From contig CALKEO010000037.1 of NCBI GenBank assembly GCA_938088195.1, positions 1 through 64,000 of the forward strand: a DNA stretch of 64,000 nt, written 5' to 3'. Both the position numbers and the translations under genes were made by a program. This DNA is from an uncultured Flavobacteriaceae bacterium. GTDB taxonomy: Bacteria > Bacteroidota > Bacteroidia > Flavobacteriales > Flavobacteriaceae. Shown in pieces: positions 52,984 to 61,423 of the stretch; the stretch's first letter is position 1, and each line of letters starts with the position of its first letter. The notes under the pieces were generated by a model. That model did not search any database. It had not been told where the DNA came from and was given only the letters and a program-made list of their open reading frames with translations.

Positions 52984-53535
52984 TTAAACTGAAAGAATTT
53001 CCTTTTCTTTAATTAAATAAATTTTATCAATTTTCGAAATATATTCATCAGTTAAATCTTGAATATTACTTTCAGAGATAGATTTTTGGTCAAGAGAAAC
53101 TTCACATTTTTTTATTTCATTATTAGCATCTTTTCTAGAATTTCGTATGCTGATTTTAGCTTTTTCAATTTCAGATTTTGAAATTTTCACTAGTTCTTTT
53201 CTTCTTTCTTCTGTCAAGGGTGGAATTGTAATAATTATTGATTCACCATTGTTCATTGGATTGAAACCTAAATTTGCAATCATAATTGCCTTTTCTATTT
53301 CTTGTAATTTATCTTTTTCCCAAGGCTGAATTGAAATTGTTTGAGCATCAGGCGTATTTATATTAGAAATTTGGGATAGAGGTGTAAGAGAACCATAATA
53401 ATCTAGCTTAACACTAGCTAACATGGATGGGTTTGCTTTACCAGCCCTAATGTTTAATAGTTCTCTTTCTAAATGATCTATAGAATCCTCCATAGATTCT
53501 TTACATGCTTCAATAATAAATTCAATTTCTTCCAA
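52984..53535 (-). CDS. frr: Ribosome recycling factor
   Basis: IRAGKANPSML, PLTEERRKELVK. Confidence 0.96.
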   Translation of the reverse strand: MEEIEFIIEACKESMEDSIDHLERELLNIRAGKANPSMLASVKLDYYGSLTPLSQISNINTPDAQTISIQPWEKDKLQEIEKAIMIANLGFNPMNNGESIIITIPPLTEERRKELVKISKSEIEKAKISIRNSRKDANNEIKKCEVSLDQKSISESNIQDLTDEYISKIDKIYLIKEKEILSV

Positions 53536-53541
53536 AATATC

Positions 53542-54246
53542 TTAATTTACAGTTGTCCCAACTTTATTCCCTTTAACTAACTTCAATAAATTTCCTTTAA
53601 CATTCATATTAAAGACAATAATTGGTAAGTTATTTTCCTGACTTAAAGTAAATGCAGTAGAATCCATAATTTTCAAGTTTTTATCTAATACATTTTGAAA
53701 TGATATGGAATCAAATTTTATTGCGTTTTTATTTTTTTCAGGGTCAGAATCATAAATACCATCTACTCTAGTCCCCTTTAAAATTACATCTGCATTAATT
53801 TCTATCGCCCGTAATACAGCAGCAGAATCAGTGGTAAAAAAAGGATTTCCTGTGCCGCCTCCAAAAATAACAACACGCTTCTTTTCTAAATGACGAACTG
53901 CTTTTCTTTTAATGTATGGCTCTGCTACTGCTTCAATTTTAATAGCTGTCTGTAGCCTTGTTTGTACATGATTTTCTTCAAGAGCACTTTGTAAAGCTAA
54001 TCCATTGATGACCGTTGCTAGCATTCCCATATAATCAGCCTGAACTCTATCCATCCCGTTGCTAGCGGCCGAAACACCTCTGAAAATATTTCCACCACCT
54101 ATTACAATTGCAACTTCAAGTCCATAATCAATTATAGACTTAATTTCTTTTGCATATTGAGAAATTCTAGCTGGATCAATTCCATAATCTCTTTCTCCAA
54201 GTAAAGCTTCCCCACTTAATTTTAATAAAATTCTTTTGTAAGACAT
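53542..54246 (-). CDS. pyrH: UMP kinase
   Basis: [40 protein letters not shown]. Confidence 0.97.
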   Translation of the reverse strand: MSYKRILLKLSGEALLGERDYGIDPARISQYAKEIKSIIDYGLEVAIVIGGGNIFRGVSAASNGMDRVQADYMGMLATVINGLALQSALEENHVQTRLQTAIKIEAVAEPYIKRKAVRHLEKKRVVIFGGGTGNPFFTTDSAAVLRAIEINADVILKGTRVDGIYDSDPEKNKNAIKFDSISFQNVLDKNLKIMDSTAFTLSQENNLPIIVFNMNVKGNLLKLVKGNKVGTTVN

Positions 54247-54315
54247 CGATGATTATTTAGGCAAATATAACCAATGATTTTAGAATTTATAAAAACCAAT
54301 TTAGATAATAAGGAA

Positions 54316-55140
54316 TTAAACTAAAGCAACTCTTTTGAATCCTGTTATGTTAAGATTCGAGTCATTCATTTTAACATATGTAGCAACGCTTTGTTTTCCA
54401 TCTTTAATAAAATCTTGATTAACTAGCGTATTATCTTTAAAGAATCTTTTTAATTTACCTTTGGCTATATTATCTAACATGCCTTCAGGCTTACCCTCTT
54501 GTCTAAGCTGGTCTTTAGCTATCTCAATTTCTTTATCAATTGTACTTTGATCTACACCGTTTTCATCAAGAGCAATTGGATTCATAGCTGCAGCTTGCAT
54601 AGCTACGTTTTTAGCAATCTCCTCAATTCCATTAGAGGAACTAGAGAATCCTGAAAGAGTTGCAATTTTATTTCCTGCATGAATATACTTTCCAACATAA
54701 GCAGCAGATAACTTTTCAAAATTACCAATCACTAATTTTTCTCCAATAACACCAGTCTGTTGAACTAATTTTTCACTAACAGTCATTGAATCAATTGTAG
54801 AATTTAGAAATTCTTCAATTGAATTACTACTCAATGCTAAATTAGCAAATTCATTTGCTAAAGAAATAAATCCATCATTTTTGGCTACAAAATCAGTTTC
54901 ACAATTCAAAGATATAATAACTCCATTTTGACAATCGCTATCAACTTTTGCAATTACAGCACCTTCAGACGATTCTCTTTCAGCTCTTTTCGCAGCAACT
55001 TTTTGCCCTTTTTTTCTGAGAATTTCAATAGCAAGATCAAAGTCTCCATTGGATTCAACTAAAGCATTTTTACAATCCATTATACCGGCTCCCGACATTT
55101 TTCTTAATTTATTAACTTCAGACGCGCTAATTTTAGTCAT
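54316..55140 (-). CDS. tsf: Elongation factor Ts
   Basis: LRKMSGAGIMDCKNAL, LNCETDFVAKND. Confidence 0.97.
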   Translation of the reverse strand: MTKISASEVNKLRKMSGAGIMDCKNALVESNGDFDLAIEILRKKGQKVAAKRAERESSEGAVIAKVDSDCQNGVIISLNCETDFVAKNDGFISLANEFANLALSSNSIEEFLNSTIDSMTVSEKLVQQTGVIGEKLVIGNFEKLSAAYVGKYIHAGNKIATLSGFSSSSNGIEEIAKNVAMQAAAMNPIALDENGVDQSTIDKEIEIAKDQLRQEGKPEGMLDNIAKGKLKRFFKDNTLVNQDFIKDGKQSVATYVKMNDSNLNITGFKRVALV

Positions 55141-55145
55141 AATTA

Positions 55146-55988
55146 TTATTCTTTATTTGTTATTTTTTTTCTAACTCTTTTCTTTTTTTCCGCTGGCTTG
55201 GTGTCTTCAGATGTGATGTCTTCTTTTTTGTCAGTTTTTTTAGATAAATCAGCTTCGCTTTCTTCTTTTTCTTTAATTACTTCGGCTTCTTCTTTTTCTT
55301 TTTTTCTTTCACTTAGTCCAGAAGATATTGCTTCAGAAATATGAGACAGTATCAAATCAATGGACTTAGAAGCATCATCATTTGATGGGATCGCATAATC
55401 AACTTCTCTTGGATCACAATTTGTGTCAACCATAGCGAAAATTGGAATATTTAATTTTTGAGCTTCTCTAACAGCAATATGCTCTCTTCTTATGTCCACA
55501 ACGAATAAAGCTCCTGGAAGACGGGTCATTTCAGAAATTGATCCTAAGTTTTTTTCAAGTTTAGCCCTTAATCTATCAATTTGTAATTTTTCTTTTTTAG
55601 AAAGGGTTTCAAATGTCCCATCTTGTTTTGTTCTGTCAATTGCAGACATTTTTTTTACCGCTTTTCTAATAGTTACAAAATTAGTTAGCATTCCTCCTGG
55701 CCATCTTTCGGTAATGTAAGGCATATTAACATTAGAAGCTACTTTGGAAACTATTTCTTTAGCTTGTTTTTTTGTAGCAACAAATAAAATTTTTCTACCA
55801 GAAAGCGCAATTTTGTTTAAAGCTTGGATGCTTTCTTCAATTTTAGACGCAGTTTTGTAAAGGTTAATAATATGGATTCCATTTTTCTCCATAAATATAT
55901 AAGGAGCCATGTTAGGATTCCACTTTCGTGTAAGGTGTCCAAAATGTACACCCGCCTCTAGTAAAGGCTTGATTTTAATTTTTGTCAT
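55146..55988 (-). CDS. rpsB: 30S ribosomal protein S2
   Basis: LLEAGVHFGHLTRKWNPNMAPYIF, ERWPGGMLTNF. Confidence 0.98.
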   Translation of the reverse strand: MTKIKIKPLLEAGVHFGHLTRKWNPNMAPYIFMEKNGIHIINLYKTASKIEESIQALNKIALSGRKILFVATKKQAKEIVSKVASNVNMPYITERWPGGMLTNFVTIRKAVKKMSAIDRTKQDGTFETLSKKEKLQIDRLRAKLEKNLGSISEMTRLPGALFVVDIRREHIAVREAQKLNIPIFAMVDTNCDPREVDYAIPSNDDASKSIDLILSHISEAISSGLSERKKEKEEAEVIKEKEESEADLSKKTDKKEDITSEDTKPAEKKKRVRKKITNKE

Positions 55989-56064
55989 TTTTTTTAGTTT
56001 ACGTTCCGTATGATTAGCAATAAATAGTACTGTGATATCTTATTTATTTAGATGCTAAACTAAT

Positions 56065-56079
56065 TTTCGCATTGCGAAA
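56065..56079 (-). promoter_or_regulatory. Short perfect hairpin in the rpsI-rpsB spacer
   Basis: TTTCGC-ATT-GCGAAA inverted repeat, no strong T tract. Confidence 0.4.
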
Positions 56080-56133
56080 TACGACAACAGGTTAATTTCA
56101 ATATTAATATGAACATAATTCCAATCGAAAAAA

Positions 56134-56520
56134 TTATCTTTTCGAAAATTGGAACTTTTTTCTTGCTTTTTTTTGACCAAACTTTTTTCTTTCCACCATT
56201 CGAGGATCACGAGTCAATAGACCTTCTTTTTTAAGTATGGGACGATTATCCTCGCTGATTTCACATAAAGCTCTGGAAATAGCCAATCTAATTGATTCTG
56301 CTTGACCATTAACACCTCCACCATAAACGTTTACTTTAAGATTGAAAGTAGAAAGATTATCGGTTAATTCTAATGGCTTGATTATTTTTGACTGTAATGC
56401 TTCAGTTGGGAAGTATTCGTTAAGAGCTTTACCATTAACAGTGTGCTTTTGGTTTCCTTTAGATAAGTAAACTCTTGCAACTGATGTTTTTCTTCTACCT
56501 ATTTTGTGAATTACTTCCAT
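56134..56520 (-). CDS. rpsI: 30S ribosomal protein S9
   Basis: IGRRKTSVARVYL, C-terminal KKARKKFQFSKR. Confidence 0.98.
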   Translation of the reverse strand: MEVIHKIGRRKTSVARVYLSKGNQKHTVNGKALNEYFPTEALQSKIIKPLELTDNLSTFNLKVNVYGGGVNGQAESIRLAISRALCEISEDNRPILKKEGLLTRDPRMVERKKFGQKKARKKFQFSKR

Positions 56521-56523
56521 AAA

Positions 56524-56979
56524 TTATTTTAAATCTTTTAAATTTATTAAAACTGGACTTTGTCCTTCTTGCTTGTGATTTTCACCAACGTATACTTTTA
56601 AATTTCTAAAAAGATTCGCACCCAGTTTATTTTTGGGTAACATACCTTTTACAGATTTTTCAACAAGTCTGGATGGATCTTTAGCAAAAAGCTCATTTGC
56701 AGTTAAAGATCTTTGACCACCAGGGTAGCCAGTATACCTAATGTACTCTTTTGACTCCCATTTATTTCCTGAAAGAATAATTTTTTCAGCATTTATTACA
56801 ATTACATTGTCACCGCAATCAACGTGGGGAGTGAAATTTGGTTTGTATTTACCCCTTAAAAGTTTTGCAACTTTAGAACACATTCTTCCTAGGGTTTGAC
56901 CATTGGCATCAATGATAACCCATTTTTTATCTACTGTGTTTTTGTTAGCAGATATTGTTTTGTAAATTAATGAATCCAA
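56524..56979 (-). CDS. rplM: 50S ribosomal protein L13
   Basis: WVIIDANGQTLGRMCSKVAKLLRGK, MLPKNKLG. Confidence 0.98.
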   Translation of the reverse strand: MDSLIYKTISANKNTVDKKWVIIDANGQTLGRMCSKVAKLLRGKYKPNFTPHVDCGDNVIVINAEKIILSGNKWESKEYIRYTGYPGGQRSLTANELFAKDPSRLVEKSVKGMLPKNKLGANLFRNLKVYVGENHKQEGQSPVLINLKDLK

Positions 56980-57023
56980 AATTTTGTTTTTTTCTAATTA
57001 TATAACCATAATTATATGGCCCG

Positions 57024-57053
57024 CAAATTTACAATAATAAATGAAATCTGCAA
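57024..57053 (-). promoter_or_regulatory. Bacteroidetes-type promoter for rplM-rpsI (TTG-N19-TAAATTTG)
   Basis: Reverse strand TTG at 57053-57051, 19-nt spacer, TAAATTTG at 57031-57024. Confidence 0.7.
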
Positions 57054-57072
57054 ATGATGAATTAATAAAAAA

Positions 57073-59805
57073 TTAATGGGCTTCATGCCAATTCTCTCCA
57101 ATACCAATATCAACTGTTAAAGGAACATTTAATGTAAAAACAGACTCCATTTCTTTTTTTATTAATTCTTTCATTTTTTGAAGTTCTGGTTTGTAAATTT
57201 CAAAAATTAATTCATCGTGAACTTGTACTAGCATTTTGGATTTAAAGTTATTTAGCTTGATTTTATCACTAATTTTAACCATTGCTATTTTAATAATATC
57301 TGCGGCACTCCCTTGTACTGGCGCATTTACAGCATTTCTTTCAGCTCCTCCTCTTACAATTGGATTTCTTGAGTTAATATCTTTTAAATATCTTCTTCTA
57401 CCTAAAATTGTCTCAACATATCCGTTTTCTCTAGCAAAATTTATTTGATTAGAAATGTAGTTTTTTAATTCAGGATAAGCTTTGAAGTAAGATTCTATTA
57501 AATCTTTTGATTCGGATCGGCTTAAATCTGTTTGATTACTTAATCCAAATGCAGAAACACCATAAATTATTCCAAAATTGACAGTTTTTGCATTACTTCT
57601 TTGTTCTTTTGAAACATTTTTTATTTCTACATTAAAAACTTTGGATGCAGTTGATGAATGAATGTCCAAATTATCATTAAATGCAGATATCATGTTGGGG
57701 TCTTTACTCAATGATGCTATAACTCTAAGTTCTATTTGTGAATAATCAGCTGCCAACATTACAAAATCATTATTTTCACAGATAAATGCTTTTCTTATTT
57801 CACGACCCTTTTCTGATTTTATAGGAATATTTTGAAGATTGGGATTTTGACTACTTAGTCTCCCTGTCGATGCTACTGCTTGATTAAAAACAGTATGAAT
57901 TCTCCTACTATCTTCATTAATTTGTTTAGGTAATGCATCAACATATGTATTAATTAATTTTTGTAAAGATCTCCACTTTAACACTTCATTAATTATCTCA
58001 TGATTTTTTGAGAGTCCCGAAAGAACTTCTTCTGATGTTGAGTACTGTCCAGTTTTTGTCTTTTTGGGTTTGTCGATTATTTTAAGTTTCTCGAATAATA
58101 TGTCACCCAATTGTTTTGGAGATGCAAGATTAAATTCTTCTTCTGAATGATTAAAAATATTTTTTTCAATAGATTTTAATTCTTCCGAATAATTTTGAGA
58201 AAGATTTTGTAAAAATTTTAAATTGATTTTAATACCATTAAATTCCATTTCAGCCAGTACTTTTAGAAGAGGCATTTCTAATTTTTTAAACAAATCAACT
58301 AGCTTTCCGCTTTTTAAGTCGTTCATTAAAAATTCAACTAACTGAAAATTTAAATCACTTTTTTCCATTGACAGTTCTTTCGGATTTTCTATTTCACTAT
58401 TTTTAACGAACTGTGTCCTGTAATTTAAATAGGTTTCACATAAAATATTGAAATCGTGCCCTAAATCAGGGTTTATGAGATAATGAGCAATTTTTGTATC
58501 GAAGCATACGCTATTTATTTTAATATTTAATTTATATAAGAATTTTAATATTTTTTTTAAATCATAACCAATAATTGTTATATCATTTTTTTGAAATAAT
58601 TTTTTCAAGTATTCAATTCGATTTGTTTGTTGATCTATTTGTATATAATAACTTTTATAACTATCCCAGGTGAACGAAATACCAAATTTTTTTAATTTTA
58701 AATCGGAGTTAACCAAGTCAATTGAAATAAATTTTTGATTTAAAATTTTATTGAAAAGTAACTCACAACCCAGTTCTTTCTCAATTACTTGATAAATTTT
58801 TTTGGATTGAGAGTTTTCAAATGTCTCTTTTTTTAATTCTGCATTTGGTTGCCCTGGAGAAGTAAACAGATCATATTGAATATCATTTGAATCATTTACT
58901 TCGATTTCTTTCTCTTGTTTTGAAGTAAAGATTTTCATGAAATTTTCTGTCATTCTTCTAAATTCAAGATCTCCAAAAATTTCTTTTATTTTAGAAATAT
59001 CAGGATTTTTAAATTTGAAACTTGCAAAATCATAATCAATCGGAACATCTAACATTATGGTAGCTAATTTTTTTGAAAGCAACCCCTTTTCTCTGTTTTG
59101 TTCAATTTTTTCTTTCAACTTCCCTTTTATTTTATCTGTATTTTCTAAAAGTTTTTCCATTGAACCATATTCTGTAAGGAATTTTTTTGCAGTTTTTTCT
59201 CCTACGCCAGGTAGTCCTGGAATATTGTCAACAGAATCCCCCATCATACCTAAAAAATCAATCACTTGCAATGGATCAGTGATTTCAAATTTTTCTTGAA
59301 CCTCTTTGACCCCCCATATTTCAATTCCATTTCCCATTCTTGCCGGCCTATACATGAAAATATTTTCTGAAACTAATTGTGCGAAATCTTTATCAGGTGT
59401 CACCATAAAAACCTCATAATTATTTTTTTCCGCATTTTTTGCAACTGTTCCAATTATGTCATCTGCTTCATATCCACTTTTAATCAATATGGGAATTTGC
59501 ATAGCTTTTAAAATTTCTTGAATATATGGAACTGCAATTTTTATTGCATCTGGAGTTTCATTTCGATTAGCTTTATATTCTTGATAAATTTCTAACCTAT
59601 CACTAGAACCTCCTTTGTCAAATGCTACAGCTAAATTTTCAGGATTTTCTCTTTTAATCAAGTCAAGAAGAGAGTTCATAAATCCTAAAACAGCACTTGT
59701 GTCCATTCCTTTTGAATTTATCCTTGGGTTTTTTATAAAAGCGTAATATCCTCTAAAAATTAAAGCATAAGCATCAATTAAAAATAGTTTCTTTTTTACC
59801 TGCAT
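57073..59805 (-). CDS. polA: DNA polymerase I; 5' nuclease and polymerase domains intact, 3'-5' exonuclease domain apparently inactive
   Basis: DYSQIELRVIA, NFGIIYGVSAFGLS, VQVHDELIFE; 5' nuclease GMMGDSVDNIPGLPGVGEKTA; exo motifs degenerate. Confidence 0.96.
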   Translation of the reverse strand: MQVKKKLFLIDAYALIFRGYYAFIKNPRINSKGMDTSAVLGFMNSLLDLIKRENPENLAVAFDKGGSSDRLEIYQEYKANRNETPDAIKIAVPYIQEILKAMQIPILIKSGYEADDIIGTVAKNAEKNNYEVFMVTPDKDFAQLVSENIFMYRPARMGNGIEIWGVKEVQEKFEITDPLQVIDFLGMMGDSVDNIPGLPGVGEKTAKKFLTEYGSMEKLLENTDKIKGKLKEKIEQNREKGLLSKKLATIMLDVPIDYDFASFKFKNPDISKIKEIFGDLEFRRMTENFMKIFTSKQEKEIEVNDSNDIQYDLFTSPGQPNAELKKETFENSQSKKIYQVIEKELGCELLFNKILNQKFISIDLVNSDLKLKKFGISFTWDSYKSYYIQIDQQTNRIEYLKKLFQKNDITIIGYDLKKILKFLYKLNIKINSVCFDTKIAHYLINPDLGHDFNILCETYLNYRTQFVKNSEIENPKELSMEKSDLNFQLVEFLMNDLKSGKLVDLFKKLEMPLLKVLAEMEFNGIKINLKFLQNLSQNYSEELKSIEKNIFNHSEEEFNLASPKQLGDILFEKLKIIDKPKKTKTGQYSTSEEVLSGLSKNHEIINEVLKWRSLQKLINTYVDALPKQINEDSRRIHTVFNQAVASTGRLSSQNPNLQNIPIKSEKGREIRKAFICENNDFVMLAADYSQIELRVIASLSKDPNMISAFNDNLDIHSSTASKVFNVEIKNVSKEQRSNAKTVNFGIIYGVSAFGLSNQTDLSRSESKDLIESYFKAYPELKNYISNQINFARENGYVETILGRRRYLKDINSRNPIVRGGAERNAVNAPVQGSAADIIKIAMVKISDKIKLNNFKSKMLVQVHDELIFEIYKPELQKMKELIKKEMESVFTLNVPLTVDIGIGENWHEAH

Positions 59806-59847
59806 TTAAATTTTTTACATTTGAAAGCTAATTTAAAAAATATAGCT

Positions 59848-61080
59848 TTGAGGTGGACAATTCTTGTAATAGTATTTTTATTAATCGAAATATACGCATT
59901 TCAAGCATTTAAAACTGTTTTTAAAAATAAGTGGATTCTCAAGATTTATATAGTTTTCAATGCTCTAGTTATATGTAATTTACTTTACAGATTTTTAGTA
60001 ATTAATAACAGTTCCCTAAACTTTTCGGATGTTTTTTATAATTACCTCTCAATCCCATTTGCTTTTGTAATTACATTGTTTGGATTTAAATTAATAATTA
60101 GTTCATTTCTTTTATTTGAAGATTTTACTAGGGTTTTAATTTCTTCCTTTAATTTCCTTTTTTCAACAACAGAATCAAATAATTTTTTAATTGGAAGAAG
60201 AGGTTTTATAAGCAAAATATCGATTTTGTTTGCTGCTTTACCAATTCCTTTCGTTTTACATGGAATTTTTAGAGGAAGGTATAACTACAGAGTAGTAAAC
60301 TATGAATTAGAGTTTGACGATTTGCCTGAAGAATTTGATGGTTATAAGCTTACTCACATCTCAGATATACACAGTGGAAGTCTCCAAAAAAAAAATAAAG
60401 TAGAATATGCCGTGGATTTAATTAATAAACAAAATTCAGATCTTGTTCTTTTCACTGGTGATTTTGTAAATAATAAAGCGAATGAATTGAATGAATGGAA
60501 AAAAATTTTTTCAACGATTCAATCTAGAGATGGAAAGTTTTCTGTTTTAGGAAATCATGACTACGGAGATTATGTATCTTGGAATTTTGAAGAAGATAAA
60601 AAGAAAAATTTTTCGAATCTTTTAAAAATTCAAGCCGAAATGGGATTTAAATTATTATTAAATGAAAACATTAAAATAAGTTCTAAAAGTCAAAGTATAT
60701 CATTAGTTGGTGTTGAAAATTGGGGTAAAGGTGGCTTTAAAAAAAAGGGAGATATTGACAAAGCCTGTCAGGGCTTAACAGAAAACGATTTTAAAATAGT
60801 AATGAGTCATGATCCATCTCATTGGGATAAAATACTGAAGAAACATAACACACGTTTTCACCTAACCTTGAGTGGTCATACTCATGGGATGCAATTTGGA
60901 ATTGAGATCCCTGGATTAATAAAATGGAGTCCAGTAAAATGGGCTTACAAATATTGGGCTGGAATGTACAATGAAAGAAGTCAATACTTAAATGTAAATA
61001 GAGGCTTTGGTGTTTTGGGATTTCCAGGAAGAGTTGGAGTTTGGCCTGAAATTTCTGTGATTACCCTTAAAAAAGTATAA
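59848..61080 (+). CDS. Metallophosphoesterase, membrane-anchored; start uncertain (TTG 59821 or TTG 59848)
   Basis: THISDIHSG, FTGDFVNN, GNHDYG, LSGHTHGMQFG; TACATTTG box overlaps the upstream candidate start. Confidence 0.85.
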   Translation: MRWTILVIVFLLIEIYAFQAFKTVFKNKWILKIYIVFNALVICNLLYRFLVINNSSLNFSDVFYNYLSIPFAFVITLFGFKLIISSFLLFEDFTRVLISSFNFLFSTTESNNFLIGRRGFISKISILFAALPIPFVLHGIFRGRYNYRVVNYELEFDDLPEEFDGYKLTHISDIHSGSLQKKNKVEYAVDLINKQNSDLVLFTGDFVNNKANELNEWKKIFSTIQSRDGKFSVLGNHDYGDYVSWNFEEDKKKNFSNLLKIQAEMGFKLLLNENIKISSKSQSISLVGVENWGKGGFKKKGDIDKACQGLTENDFKIVMSHDPSHWDKILKKHNTRFHLTLSGHTHGMQFGIEIPGLIKWSPVKWAYKYWAGMYNERSQYLNVNRGFGVLGFPGRVGVWPEISVITLKKV

Positions 61081-61123
61081 ATTTCTAAAAAATGTTAATT
61101 TTACTTAATATAATTTAATTCTA

Positions 61124-61423
61124 ATGTCAAAATTTGGTGAGCTTATAGGATTAGAAGTTCCTGTTCTATTGGATTTTTATTCAGATGACAATGATTCCTC
61201 TAACATTATGCATCCAGTTTTAAGAGATGTAGCGGCGGCAATTGGTGATAAATGTAAAGTTATTAAAATCAATGTTGACAAAAATAATGAACTTGCAGAG
61301 GCCTTAAGAGTTAAAATTTTGCCTACTTTGATGATATACAAAAGCGGAGAAATGGTGTGGAGACAAAGTGGTGAGCAAGATGCTAACACACTAGTAAGTC
61401 TTATCAAAGATTTTATTAATTAG
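61124..61423 (+). CDS. Thioredoxin-fold protein lacking CxxC
   Basis: VLLDFYSDDNDSSNIMHPVLRDVAAAIGDKCKVIKINVDKNNELAEALRVKILPTLMIYKSGE. Confidence 0.88.
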   Translation: MSKFGELIGLEVPVLLDFYSDDNDSSNIMHPVLRDVAAAIGDKCKVIKINVDKNNELAEALRVKILPTLMIYKSGEMVWRQSGEQDANTLVSLIKDFIN

